Positions 1-8,811 of a stretch of DNA of 64,000 nt are shown in pieces. The position numbers were made by a program, and so were the translations under genes. The notes beneath the pieces are model-generated. The model saw nothing but the letters and a program-made list of their open reading frames with translations, ran no database searches and was not told the origin of the DNA. The stretch covers positions 36,080 to 100,079 of the forward strand of contig NZ_FCOJ02000026.1 of the NCBI RefSeq assembly GCF_001545035.1, read 5' to 3'. Origin of the DNA: Caballeronia glebae (GTDB lineage Bacteria > Pseudomonadota > Gammaproteobacteria > Burkholderiales > Burkholderiaceae). How positions within the stretch are numbered: the first letter of the stretch is position 1; each line of letters opens with the position of its first letter.

Positions 1-84
1 GTCGGCGTGCGCGGCGAAAGGCGTGAGAGAAAGCAGCAGCGCGACGAGCGCGGTGCGTCGCGTGCGGGAGAACGTGGTGAGCAT
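1..84 (-). CDS. N-terminus of a secreted protein (partial)
   Basis: Only the first 28 codons are in the window; the gene runs off the left edge. The peptide MLTTFSRTRRTALVALLL starts with a basic n-region, continues into a hydrophobic core and ends in an AHA-D site that looks like a signal peptidase I cleavage site. A GAAGGA ribosome binding site lies just upstream of the ATG. It is the next gene on the same strand downstream of ureD, about 170 bp away. A HupE/UreJ-type protein is one possibility in a urease operon, but nothing visible proves it, so I assign no function. Confidence 0.55.
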   Translation of the reverse strand, partial: MLTTFSRTRRTALVALLLSLTPFAAHAD

Positions 85-256
85 CGATGATCCTTCGGTC
101 TTGAACGGCCGCGTTGGAATGCGCGACTCTCGAACAAACATTTAAAGCGAGAGTCGTGCCATCGATGCGTCTTTCTTGTGCTGTCTGCGTCTGCCGGTTT
201 TGCGCGCGTCGTTGCGCACAACACATGTGCAAGCGAATGCGCTTCGCTGGTGCGTA

Positions 257-1117
257 CTAGGTAGTCCACAACCGCAAGGGCCGTGCATCGACGCCATGCA
301 CGATGGGACGAAGACGCGCCCAGCAATCGGCGAGCGCGTTTTGCAGCGGCTCCATCGACCGGCTGATCGCGCGCACGATCAGCACGCCCGGCACGACGCA
401 CGATGCGCCCGCGCGCAGTGTGTCGTCGAAGGGCAGTTGCGCGGTGAGGGCTTCGGCGAGCGCATCGTCGCAAGCGGGGCCGATCGCCCAGAGCGTGCCG
501 TAAGCGGGAAAGCCCGCGAGACCTTGCGCGGCGTCGCGCAGCGGATCGCGCGCATCGAGCAGCGTGCGCTCGAACCACAACGTGGCGCCGTCGCGCTGCG
601 CGATACGCGATACGGCCTTGATATGCCCTTGCGTCCACTTCTCGCCGGCGGCGGCGCGGCCGAGCAGCATGGCATCCCAGCCGATCGCGCTCGCGCCTTC
701 ATCGAGCGTCAGATTGAATTCGAGCTCGATATTCGACGATTCGAACACGATGTTGTTCTGCGGCAGCCAGTCGAGCTTCGCGTGCGCGGCGAGATCGATA
801 TCGACGCGCTGCGTCGCGAGCTTGCCGTTGGCCTTGTACCACTTGGTCGCGCCGGGCGTCGTGATGACGGCGTGCGTGCGTTCCCGCAGACGCACGTCGA
901 TGGAGAGACGATCGCCGCCCGCGACGCCGCCCGGCGGATGCACGATCACCGAATGACAGATATCGCCTTCGGGATAGAGCGGCCGTTGCAGCCGCAGCGG
1001 CCCTTCGTGCTTGCGATGAACGCAGACCGTGCGGCCATGCTGACGCGCGTAGCCGAGTTCGAGCGAGCCGCGCCAGATGCTCGGGTCGGCCAGTGTTGCA
1101 TGTGGTTCATGAAGCAT
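257..1117 (-). CDS. ureD: Urease accessory protein UreD
   Basis: UreD (UreH family) is the scaffold that, with UreF and UreG, binds apo-urease and helps deliver nickel to its active site in the cytoplasm. The 286-residue product has the usual length for the family. The start (residues 14-22, WRGSLELGY), the [15 protein letters not shown] stretch near residue 55 and the [10 protein letters not shown] motif near residue 86 are characteristic. It is the last complete gene of the urt-ure run on this strand and begins 30 bp after urtE, which suggests that urea uptake and urease maturation are co-transcribed. The urease structural genes would lie beyond the left edge. Confidence 0.93.
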   Translation of the reverse strand: MLHEPHATLADPSIWRGSLELGYARQHGRTVCVHRKHEGPLRLQRPLYPEGDICHSVIVHPPGGVAGGDRLSIDVRLRERTHAVITTPGATKWYKANGKLATQRVDIDLAAHAKLDWLPQNNIVFESSNIELEFNLTLDEGASAIGWDAMLLGRAAAGEKWTQGHIKAVSRIAQRDGATLWFERTLLDARDPLRDAAQGLAGFPAYGTLWAIGPACDDALAEALTAQLPFDDTLRAGASCVVPGVLIVRAISRSMEPLQNALADCWARLRPIVHGVDARPLRLWTT

Positions 1118-1147
1118 GGAGACGGTGCGCTTGGGATCGAACCTGGA

Positions 1148-1840
1148 TCATACGGCGATTAGCTCACGCACTCCGTGCGCGTCCATCTCCGAACCCGCGC
1201 CGCCCGCGACGATTTCGCCGCGGCTCATGACCCAGTATCGATCGGCGAGTTCGCGTGCGAAGTCGTAATACTGCTCGACGAGCAACACTGTCATGCCCAT
1301 TTCGTCGACGAGTTGCCGCAGCGTTCTGCCGATATCGCGGATGATCGAAGGCTGAATGCCTTCGGTCGGCTCATCGAGAATGAGCAGTTGCGGCTCGCTC
1401 ATCAGCGCGCGGCCGATTGCGAGTTGCTGTTGCTGACCGCCGGAGAGGTCGCCGCCTCGTCGATTCTTCATGTCGCGCAGCACGGGGAAGAGATCGTAGA
1501 TGCGGTCGGGAATCTTCGATGGCGCCTTGCGGCTCGCCGCGCCGACGAGCAGATTTTCTTCGACGGTGAGACGGCCGAAGATGTCGCGTCCTTGCGGAAC
1601 GTAGGCGAGACCGTGCGCGACGCGCGCGTGCGTGGGCATCGAAGAGATCTTGTTGCCGCGCCAGTCGATGGTGCCGCTTTTCGTCGGCACGACGCCCATC
1701 AGGCAGCGAAGCAGCGTCGTTTTGCCGACGCCGTTGCGGCCGAGCAGCACGGTCAGTTCGCCGTCGGGAACGGTCATCCTCACATCGCGGAGGATGTGGC
1801 TGCCGCCGTAGTACTGGTTCAGGTTTTCGACTTCTAGCAT
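1148..1840 (-). CDS. urtE: Urea ABC transporter ATP-binding subunit UrtE
   Basis: One of the two ATPases that power high-affinity urea import through UrtBC. The 230-residue protein shows the Walker A motif LLGRNGVGKTT, the signature LSGGQQQQ, Walker B LLILDEPTEG and the LVEQ switch-histidine-region variant seen in LivF-like subunits. I place the start at the ATG of MLEVENL rather than at an upstream in-frame ATG, because homologues begin at this point and the extra 24 residues look like non-coding sequence. It lies 84 bp downstream of urtD and directly before ureD. Confidence 0.95.
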   Translation of the reverse strand: MLEVENLNQYYGGSHILRDVRMTVPDGELTVLLGRNGVGKTTLLRCLMGVVPTKSGTIDWRGNKISSMPTHARVAHGLAYVPQGRDIFGRLTVEENLLVGAASRKAPSKIPDRIYDLFPVLRDMKNRRGGDLSGGQQQQLAIGRALMSEPQLLILDEPTEGIQPSIIRDIGRTLRQLVDEMGMTVLLVEQYYDFARELADRYWVMSRGEIVAGGAGSEMDAHGVRELIAV

Positions 1841-1924
1841 GTGCTTTGTCTGCTTCGGTTGGTGCTCGATCGGGCTTCGGTGAAAGCGGGTTTCCACGAG
1901 CAGCCCATGCAAAACAAAAAAACC

Positions 1925-2809
1925 TCAGCGCCCGAGATAAGACTCGATAACCGCATCGTCCCGTTTGACGCTTTCCAGCGTGCCTTCGGCGAGAACGCTT
2001 CCTTCGGCCATGACCGTGACCTTCCCGCTATCACCCGCGAGCGCGGCGACGAACTCCATATCGTGCTCGACGACCATCATCGAACACGATCCGCGCAGCT
2101 TGTTGAGCAATTCGGCGAGTTCCATCGTTTCATGATCGGTCATGCCGGCCGCGGGTTCGTCGAGCAGCAAAAGCGCGGGCTGCTGCATCAGCAACATGCC
2201 GATTTCGAGCCGCTGCTTTTGTCCATGCGACAACTCGCCCGCGAGACGCGTCGCCTGATGCTGAAGGCGAATCAGTTCCAGCGTCTCTTCGATGCGCGCC
2301 TGCGCCTGCCCATCCAGCCGCGCGCGCAACGACGCGAACCAGCGCTTGTCCGTCTTCATCGCGAGTTCGAGGTTTTCCCACACGGGATGATTCTCGAACA
2401 CGGTCGGCTTCTGAAACTTGCGCCCGATGCCCGTGCGCGCGATCACCGGCTCCGACATGCGCGTGAGATCGAGCGTCTGCCCGAGGAACACCTTGCCGTC
2501 GTCGGGGCGCGTCTTGCCGGTAATCACATCCATCATCGTCGTCTTGCCCGCGCCGTTCGGGCCGATCACGCAGCGCAATTCGCCGACGTCGATCGAAAGC
2601 GTCAGCTTGTTCAGCGCGCGAAAACCGTCGAAGCTCACGGTGACGTCTTCGAGATAGAGAATCGTGCCGTGCGATATGTCGATCTCGCCGGGCGCGAGCA
2701 CGTGCCCGAGCCCCGAGATCACGTTGATGTTCTTGTGGCTCGACTCCTGCGGTTCGGGCAGCGGCGGAATGGGCGGCAGATCGACGATCAAGGCGTTGTG
2801 CGCGGTCAT
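1925..2809 (-). CDS. urtD: Urea ABC transporter ATP-binding subunit UrtD
   Basis: Second ATPase of the urea importer, LivG-like. The 294-residue protein carries Walker A IGPNGAGKTTMMD, the region IGRKFQKPTVFE typical of this branch, signature LSHGQKQRLEIG and Walker B LLLLDEPAAGMT. Roughly 50 N-terminal residues precede the ATPase fold, which is a little longer than in minimal LivG proteins. Its ATG overlaps the urtC stop codon in an ATGA arrangement, which fixes the start and indicates translational coupling. Confidence 0.95.
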   Translation of the reverse strand: MTAHNALIVDLPPIPPLPEPQESSHKNINVISGLGHVLAPGEIDISHGTILYLEDVTVSFDGFRALNKLTLSIDVGELRCVIGPNGAGKTTMMDVITGKTRPDDGKVFLGQTLDLTRMSEPVIARTGIGRKFQKPTVFENHPVWENLELAMKTDKRWFASLRARLDGQAQARIEETLELIRLQHQATRLAGELSHGQKQRLEIGMLLMQQPALLLLDEPAAGMTDHETMELAELLNKLRGSCSMMVVEHDMEFVAALAGDSGKVTVMAEGSVLAEGTLESVKRDDAVIESYLGR

Positions 2810-3999
2810 TCTGCTGTGTCTCCAGCCGCCTTCCTGCGGCGCGCGAGATCGATGAGTCCCATGATGCCGTTGGGCAGAAGCAAGGGCACGAGCGTGAAGA
2901 TGAGGCCGAGGAAGAACAGCCAGTACTCCGCGAAATGCGCGGTGAAAAAACTCTTCGCGCCATTGACGGCGAACGCGCCGACGATCGGTCCGATCAGCGT
3001 GCCGCGTCCGCCGACCGCGACCCAGATCGCCATTTCGATCGAGTTCGCGGGCGACATCTCGCTCGGATTGATGATGCCGACCTGCGGCACGTACAACGCG
3101 CCCGCGATGCCGCACAGCACCGCCGACACGGTCCAGATGAAGAGCTTGTACGCGAGCGGGCTGTAGCCGAGAAACATGAGACGCGCTTCGCCGTCGCGCA
3201 CGCCGGTGACGACGCGCCCGAGCTTCGACGTGACGATCCAGCGCGCCGCGAGAAACGCGAGCACGAGCACCGCGAACGTGATGAGAAAGAGCGCGGCGCG
3301 CGTGCCCGGATGCGTGATCGGAAAGCCCGCGATGCGCTTGAAGTCGGTGAAGCCGTTATTGCCGCCGAAGCCCGTTTCGTTGCGATAGAAGAGCAGCATC
3401 GCGGCGAACGTCATCGCCTGCGTGATGATCGACAGATACACGCCCTTCACGCGCGAGCGGAACGTGAAGAAGCCGAACACCCACGCGAGCACGCCCGGCA
3501 CGAGCACGACGAGCAGAAGCGCATACCAGAGATGCCCGGTGCCTTCCCAGTACCACGGCAGCTTGTGCCAGTCGAGAAACACCATGAAGTCGGGCAGATC
3601 GCTTTGATACGTCCCTTCGCGGCCGATGGAGCGCATCAGGTACATGCCCATCGCATAGCCGCCGAGCGCGAAGAACAGCGCGTGGCCGAGGCTCAGGATG
3701 CCGCAATAGCCCCACACGAGATCGAGCGCGAGCGCGCCGATCGCGTAGCACATGAGCTTGCCGACGAGCGTCATCGCATATGCCGACAGATGGAACGCGC
3801 TCGTCTCGGGCAGCACGAGCGCGCCGACCGGCACGACGATGCCCATCGCGATGACGAGCGCGATCAACGCGAGCCAGCCGTTGCGCGGCAGAAGCGCGGC
3901 GCGCGGCGGCAGGCCGAGCGCGAAGCCCGCGCGCGCCGCGCCCGGATCGGGTTGCGGCGTCACGTCGAGATTCGTGCCGATATTGGTCGAGGCGGTCAT
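2806..3999 (-). CDS. urtC: Urea ABC transporter permease UrtC
   Basis: Inner-membrane permease of the LivM type that pairs with UrtB to form the urea channel. The 397-residue protein has a polar N-terminal tail of about 40 residues followed by many hydrophobic segments, including WLALIALVIAMGIVVPVGAL and LMCYAIGALALDLVWGYCG. The EAA-like loop is near residue 270 (LGRVVTGVRDGEARLMFLGY). It starts 3 bp after the urtB stop and its own stop overlaps the urtD start, so the permeases and ATPases sit in one tightly packed operon. Confidence 0.95.
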   Translation of the reverse strand: MTASTNIGTNLDVTPQPDPGAARAGFALGLPPRAALLPRNGWLALIALVIAMGIVVPVGALVLPETSAFHLSAYAMTLVGKLMCYAIGALALDLVWGYCGILSLGHALFFALGGYAMGMYLMRSIGREGTYQSDLPDFMVFLDWHKLPWYWEGTGHLWYALLLVVLVPGVLAWVFGFFTFRSRVKGVYLSIITQAMTFAAMLLFYRNETGFGGNNGFTDFKRIAGFPITHPGTRAALFLITFAVLVLAFLAARWIVTSKLGRVVTGVRDGEARLMFLGYSPLAYKLFIWTVSAVLCGIAGALYVPQVGIINPSEMSPANSIEMAIWVAVGGRGTLIGPIVGAFAVNGAKSFFTAHFAEYWLFFLGLIFTLVPLLLPNGIMGLIDLARRRKAAGDTAE

Positions 4000-4002
4000 A
4001 TC

Positions 4003-5607
4003 TCAAGCCTCCGCGCTGCGGCCCTTGAGGGCGAACATGCCCTGCGGACGCTTCTGGATGAACAACACGATCAGCACGAGCACCGCGATCTTCGCGAGCA
4101 CCGCGCCCCAGAACGGCTCGACCGCCTTGCTCACGAGCCCGAGTCCGAAGCCGCCGATCACCGTGCCCGCGAGTTGCCCGACGCCGCCGAGCACCACCGC
4201 CATGAACGAATCGATGATGTAGCTCTGACCGAGATCCGGCCCGACGTTGCCGATCTGCGAGAGCGCGCAGCCGCCGAGTCCCGCGATTCCCGCGCCGAAC
4301 GCGAACGCATAGGAATCGACGCGCGCGGTCTTCACGCCGACGCACGCGGCCATGCGGCGGTTCTGCGTCACCGCGCGCACGAACAGGCCGAGCCGCGTTT
4401 TCGTGAGCACGCCCCACGCGATCGCGACCACGGCGAGCGAGAAGGCGAGGATCGTCAGACGGTTGTACGGCAGGATGAGGTTCTGCATCACGGAGACGCC
4501 GCCGCTCATCCACGAAGGATTCGTCACCTGCACGTTCTGCGCGCCGAAGAGCGTGCGCGTCGCCTGGATCAGGATCAGGCTGACGCCGAAGGTCGTGAGC
4601 AGCGTTTCGAGCGGACGTCCGTAGAGATGCTTCAGCACGAGTCTTTCCAGCACGATGCCGACCAGCGCCGCCGCGATGAACGACGCGGGCACCGCGAACA
4701 GCGGATACCAGTTGAACGCCGCGGGCGCGTAGTGCTGCACGAGATTCTGCACGACATAGGTCGCGTATGCGCCGATCATCAGAAACTCGCCGTGCGCCAT
4801 GTTGATGACGCCGATCAGTCCATATGTGATCGCAAGCCCGAGCGCCGCGAGCAACAGCACGCTGCCGAGCGAGAGGCCCGCGAAGATCGTGCCGAAGATT
4901 TCGCTGCGGCGCTGAATCGAATCGAGCGCGTAAAGGCCTTCCTGCGCCGCGTTGCGCACGCGTTCGTCGGGCTCGTTGAAGCTGCCGTCGGCCTTCTTCG
5001 CGACGATCGGGCGCAGCAGTTCGTACATGTCGAGGTCATGGCGCGCGGCGACGAGTTGCGCGGCGTCGAGGCGCTTGCTCACATCGGGATCGTGCAGCGC
5101 GGTCATCGCCCAGAGCGTGTCGAGGCGCTTCTTCAGTTCGGGATCTTTCTCGATGGCGCGGGCGCGGTCGATCATCGGCTTCATCGATGCGTCCGGATTC
5201 TTCAACAATGCCGCGATCGCTTCGCGGCGCCTGGTCGTATCCGGCGATGCGAGTTGCAGGCCCGACAACGCGCCCGCTACCTTCGTGCGTAGCGAGTTGT
5301 TCAGCGTGATTTGTTGCGCGTCCGGCGCTTCCACGGTCTTGCCGGTGATCGCGTCTTTGGTGCCGTCGTCGGTCTGGATGTAGACGCGGCCGTTGTCGGT
5401 GGCGACGAGCGAGCCGTCGGCGAGCGCACCGAGCACGGCGATGGAAGGCGCGTCGGCATTGGCGATGAGCTTGTCGATGGCGGCGGATTTTGCTTCGAAG
5501 TCGTCGCCGGCAAGCGGGGCGAGATCGTCGTTGGTGAGCGCGTGCGCCGCGAGCGACGTCATTGCGATGCATAGCGCGAGCACGACGCGCATCAGGGAAC
5601 CGGTCAT
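4003..5607 (-). CDS. urtB: Urea ABC transporter permease UrtB
   Basis: LivH-like inner-membrane permease of the urea importer. The 534-residue product has a signal-like N-terminus (MRVVLALCIAMTSLAAHA), then about 210 residues of a soluble, helix-rich, probably periplasmic domain, then a LivH-type membrane domain starting near GLSLGSVLLLAALGLAITYG. The long soluble domain is normal for UrtB and separates it from amino-acid LivH. I chose the ATG at 5607 because AAAGG precedes it; an ATG five codons later is also possible. It follows urtA by 88 bp. Confidence 0.94.
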   Translation of the reverse strand: MTGSLMRVVLALCIAMTSLAAHALTNDDLAPLAGDDFEAKSAAIDKLIANADAPSIAVLGALADGSLVATDNGRVYIQTDDGTKDAITGKTVEAPDAQQITLNNSLRTKVAGALSGLQLASPDTTRRREAIAALLKNPDASMKPMIDRARAIEKDPELKKRLDTLWAMTALHDPDVSKRLDAAQLVAARHDLDMYELLRPIVAKKADGSFNEPDERVRNAAQEGLYALDSIQRRSEIFGTIFAGLSLGSVLLLAALGLAITYGLIGVINMAHGEFLMIGAYATYVVQNLVQHYAPAAFNWYPLFAVPASFIAAALVGIVLERLVLKHLYGRPLETLLTTFGVSLILIQATRTLFGAQNVQVTNPSWMSGGVSVMQNLILPYNRLTILAFSLAVVAIAWGVLTKTRLGLFVRAVTQNRRMAACVGVKTARVDSYAFAFGAGIAGLGGCALSQIGNVGPDLGQSYIIDSFMAVVLGGVGQLAGTVIGGFGLGLVSKAVEPFWGAVLAKIAVLVLIVLFIQKRPQGMFALKGRSAEA

Positions 5608-5695
5608 GATGGCCTTTCGGATAGAACATCGGCGGCCGCGCGAATCACGCATGAACGCGCGGCCTCACTGCTTCAAACCATCAAAGCATCAAGGA

Positions 5696-7003
5696 TCAGG
5701 CTACGCGCACGCGCTGACGGCGCAGGAACGCGGGAATCGAGCTGACGACATCCGGCTTGCCCTCGTTGCCCGCGATATACGGGCTCCACGGCTGCGCGCG
5801 CACCGCGGTCTTCGTCTTCCAGACGACGTTGAACTGACCGTCGCCGCGAATTTCGCCGATCATCACCGGCTTGTGCAGATGATGGTTGCCGTCCATCGAC
5901 AGCGTGAAACCCGAAGGCGCGGCGAAGCTCTGACCGATCATCGCGACACGCACCTTGTCGACGTCGGCGCTCTTCGCTTTTTCGACGGCCTGCTTCCACA
6001 TGTGGATGCCGACGAAGGTCGCTTCCATCGGATCGTTGGTCACGCGCTTGTCGCCGCCCGGCAGGTTCTGCGCCTTCGCGTATGCGAAGAATTCCTTCTC
6101 GAACTTCGTGTTGTTCGGGTTCTTCACCGACATGAAGTAGTTCCATGCGGCGAGGTGGCCGACGAGCGGTTTCGTATCGATGCCGCGCAGTTCTTCCTCG
6201 CCGACCGAGAACGCGACGACCGGCACGTCCGTCGCCTTCAGCCCCTGGTTGCCGAGCTCCTTGTAGAACGGTACGTTGGAATCGCCGTTGATCGTAGAGA
6301 TGACAGTCGTCTTTCCCCCTTGGGCAAAGGTCTTGATATTCGCGACGATGGTTTGATAGTCGCTATGTCCGAACGGTGTGTAGACCTCTTGAATGTCCGC
6401 ATCCTTGACGCCCTTGGAGTGAAGGAACGCGCGCAGGATCTTGTTCGTCGTGCGCGGGTACACGTAGTCGGTGCCGAGCAGGAAGAAGCGCTTGGCGCTG
6501 CCGCCTTCCTGTCCCATCAGATATTCGACGGCGGGAATCGCCTGCTGATTCGGCGCGGCGCCCGTATAGAACACGTTGCGCGACATCTCTTCGCCTTCGT
6601 ATTGAACGGGGTAGAAGAGCAGGCCGTTGAGTTCCTCGAACACGGGCAGCACCGACTTGCGCGACACCGACGTCCAGCAGCCGAACACGACCGCGCACTT
6701 GTCCTGCGTGAGAAGCTGACGCGCCTTCTCCGCGAAGAGTGGCCAGTTCGAAGCCGGATCGACGACGACGGGCTGGAGTTGCCGGCCCATCACGCCGCCG
6801 CTCTTGTTGATATCGGCGATGGTCATGAGCGCCGTGTCTTTCAGCGACGTCTCGGAGATCGCCATCGTGCCCGACAGCGAATGCAGGATGCCGACCTTGA
6901 TCGGACCCGTATCGGCGGCCTGGGCTTTCGTGATCGGAAGCTGGCCCGCGAGGGCGAGCGCGCCCGACATGGAGCCGAACTTCAGCAAACTGCGTCGTTT
7001 CAT
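5696..7003 (-). CDS. urtA: Urea ABC transporter substrate-binding protein UrtA
   Basis: Periplasmic urea receptor that hands substrate to UrtBCDE. The 435-residue protein begins MKRRSLLKFGSMSGALALAG, whose RRSLLK pattern followed by a weakly hydrophobic stretch looks like a Tat signal; the mature part starts near QAADTGPIKVGILHS. The conserved LHSLSGTMA, FGCWTSVSRKSVLPVFEE and YPVQYEGEE segments match the UrtA/AmiC-like binding-protein family. An AAGGGGAA ribosome binding site decides the start. It is the first gene of the operon and has a sigma54-type promoter about 60 bp upstream. Confidence 0.95.
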   Translation of the reverse strand: MKRRSLLKFGSMSGALALAGQLPITKAQAADTGPIKVGILHSLSGTMAISETSLKDTALMTIADINKSGGVMGRQLQPVVVDPASNWPLFAEKARQLLTQDKCAVVFGCWTSVSRKSVLPVFEELNGLLFYPVQYEGEEMSRNVFYTGAAPNQQAIPAVEYLMGQEGGSAKRFFLLGTDYVYPRTTNKILRAFLHSKGVKDADIQEVYTPFGHSDYQTIVANIKTFAQGGKTTVISTINGDSNVPFYKELGNQGLKATDVPVVAFSVGEEELRGIDTKPLVGHLAAWNYFMSVKNPNNTKFEKEFFAYAKAQNLPGGDKRVTNDPMEATFVGIHMWKQAVEKAKSADVDKVRVAMIGQSFAAPSGFTLSMDGNHHLHKPVMIGEIRGDGQFNVVWKTKTAVRAQPWSPYIAGNEGKPDVVSSIPAFLRRQRVRVA

Positions 7004-7062
7004 GATGAGTGTTCCCCTTGCCGATGTGTTTGTTTGAGCAATGACGATTGCCCGCATCGTTC

Positions 7063-7078
7063 TGCAAGGGTTATGCCA
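7063..7078 (-). promoter_or_regulatory. Sigma54 (RpoN) promoter of urtABCDE
   Basis: On the minus strand the sequence reads TGGCATAACCCTTGCA. It agrees at every defined position with the -24/-12 consensus TGGCAYR-N4-TTGCW, with GG and GC at the correct spacing. It points toward urtA, whose ATG is about 60 bp downstream. Sigma54 control of urea uptake fits nitrogen limitation. The motif match is seen directly; activity is inferred. Confidence 0.85.
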
Positions 7079-7169
7079 ATGAGGATGAAATGCCCGAGTG
7101 GCGCGGGTTTGCGGGGAATCGGAGGAAGCTTTTACTGGCGGGGACTTGCGTCCGGCGGCGGGGTTTTGG

Positions 7170-7204
7170 TGCACGCGGGGTGTTGCGTGCATCGTTGCGG
7201 TGCG
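7170..7204. promoter_or_regulatory. NtrC-like binding region upstream of the urt promoter
   Basis: Two overlapping dyads lie 90-140 bp upstream of the sigma54 promoter. Positions 7188-7204 (TGCATCGTTGCGGTGCG) resemble the 17-bp NtrC site TGCAC-N7-GTGCA, with TGCA and GGTGC half-sites in place. Positions 7170-7191 form TGCACG-N10-CGTGCA. This is the usual place for an enhancer acting on sigma54. Sites are imperfect, so the call is tentative. Confidence 0.45.
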
Positions 7205-7254
7205 GGTTTGCTTCTATTTATTTTCTTGTGACTGGGAATGGGCGAGCGTGCTTC

Positions 7255-7300
7255 GCTTTGGTTCGCGCGCGCTTCATAGAGACGCGATGCGAACCAAAGC
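7255..7300. repeat. 12-bp perfect inverted repeat (hairpin) after the MFS gene
   Basis: GCTTTGGTTCGC (7255-7266) and GCGAACCAAAGC (7289-7300) are perfect inverted copies separated by 22 nt. The hairpin lies 17 bp past the MFS stop codon on that gene's strand. No T-run follows, so it is not a classical intrinsic terminator; it may protect or process the 3' end, or insulate the urt control region. The 314 bp between urtA and the MFS gene otherwise hold the sigma54 promoter and the NtrC-like dyads. Confidence 0.6.
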
Positions 7301-7317
7301 TTGGGATGCACAGAGAC

Positions 7318-8634
7318 TTATCGATTCACCATCCGCGCCGGCACGCTAAGCACCAACACCGCGCCGAGCACCAGAAATCCCGCGAGCATATACATCCCGC
7401 TCGAATTGGAAGCAGTGGCCTGCTTCAGCCAGCCCACGAGATACGGACTCAGAAAGCCCGCGAGGTTGCCGAGCGAGTTGATCATGGCGATACCCGCGGC
7501 CGCGCCGGTGCCCGCGAGAAATGCGGTCGGCAGACTCCAGAACAGGGGCAGCGTGGTGAGAATGCCCGTCGTCGCGAGCGTGAGGCCGAGCATCGCAAGC
7601 ACGGTGTTGTTGAACCACACGACCGACAGCACCAGCCCGATCGCGCCGATCAACGCCGGAATCGCGATATGCCAGCGACGCTCGCCGGAACGATCCGCGC
7701 TGCGCGCCGCGTACAGCATGCCGATCACCGCCGCGCCATAGGGAATCGCGGAGAGCAGGCCGACGTGGAGCGCATCCGAAATACCCATCGACTTGATGAT
7801 GGTCGGCAGCCAGAAGCTCACGCCATACAGCCCCATCACGAACGAGAAGTAGATCATGCTCATCAGCCAGACCTTCGGACTCGACAGGATCTTGCCGAGC
7901 GACATATCTTCCTTCGCGACGTTATCCGCCGCGATGTTGCGTTCGAGCAGTTCGCGTTCTTCCTGCGTGAGCCACGAAGCCTTCGAGATGCGGTCGTCGA
8001 GCTTCAGGAATACGACGATGCCCACGATGATCGACGGAATCCCTTCGAGCAGCAGCAGCCATTGCCAGCCGTGCCAGCCGTTCTTGTTATGGAACGCGTC
8101 CATGATCCAGCCGCTGATCGGCCCGCCGATCAAACCCGAGAGCGCGATGGCCGTCATGAACAGCGTCGTGATGCGCCCGCGCCGCTGCGCCGGAAACCAG
8201 TACGTCAGATAGAGAATGATGCCGGGAAAGAAGCCCGCTTCAGCCGCGCCGAGCAGAAAGCGCATGACGTAGAACATCGTCGGCGTCGTGATGAACATCG
8301 TGAGGGCGGAAATAATGCCCCACGTGATCATGATCCGCGCGATCCACACGCGCGCGCCGACGCGATGCAGGATGATGTTCGACGGAATCTCGAAGATGAA
8401 ATAGCCGAAGAAGAAGATGCCCGCGCCGAAGCCATACACGGCGTCCGACAGTTGCAGATCGGTGGCCATCTGCAGCTTGGCGAAGCCGACGTTCACGCGG
8501 TCGAGATACGCCACCACGTAGCAGATGAGCAGGAGCGGCGCGAGCCGCCAGACGACTTTGCGGTAGGTCGCTTCCTCGAAGGCGGAAGGCGTGCCCGCGC
8601 CGGGGCGCGGCATGGGATTGGCGGTGCTGGCCAT
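7318..8634 (-). CDS. MFS transporter, anion:cation symporter (ACS) type
   Basis: A 438-residue, 12-segment inner-membrane transporter. The first segments (LAPLLLICYVVAYLDRVNVG, then FFFGYFIFEIPSNIILHRVG) and the loop WIARIMITWGIISA match the ACS/phthalate-tartrate branch of the major facilitator family, which imports organic anions with protons or sodium. Of two nearby ATGs I take the downstream one at 8634, because GGAGA sits 8 nt in front of it. It is the third gene after an aldehyde dehydrogenase and a short-chain dehydrogenase on the same strand, so it probably imports the substrate they oxidise. The substrate cannot be read from sequence. Confidence 0.88.
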   Translation of the reverse strand: MASTANPMPRPGAGTPSAFEEATYRKVVWRLAPLLLICYVVAYLDRVNVGFAKLQMATDLQLSDAVYGFGAGIFFFGYFIFEIPSNIILHRVGARVWIARIMITWGIISALTMFITTPTMFYVMRFLLGAAEAGFFPGIILYLTYWFPAQRRGRITTLFMTAIALSGLIGGPISGWIMDAFHNKNGWHGWQWLLLLEGIPSIIVGIVVFLKLDDRISKASWLTQEERELLERNIAADNVAKEDMSLGKILSSPKVWLMSMIYFSFVMGLYGVSFWLPTIIKSMGISDALHVGLLSAIPYGAAVIGMLYAARSADRSGERRWHIAIPALIGAIGLVLSVVWFNNTVLAMLGLTLATTGILTTLPLFWSLPTAFLAGTGAAAGIAMINSLGNLAGFLSPYLVGWLKQATASNSSGMYMLAGFLVLGAVLVLSVPARMVNR

Positions 8635-8811
8635 GTTGCTTGTCTCCAATATTTATTGTGCGCGCCAGGCGAGCGGATGGGCCCGCTCGCGATTACAGAC
8701 GCGTAAGGATTCTAGCCCGCCGGCAACGACGCCAAACGCTCGTTTCTGCTAGGGAAAGCACCGATATTTGAGCGCACGCCGCACTCGCCGCGCGGCGTGC
8801 GCGGGCAACGT

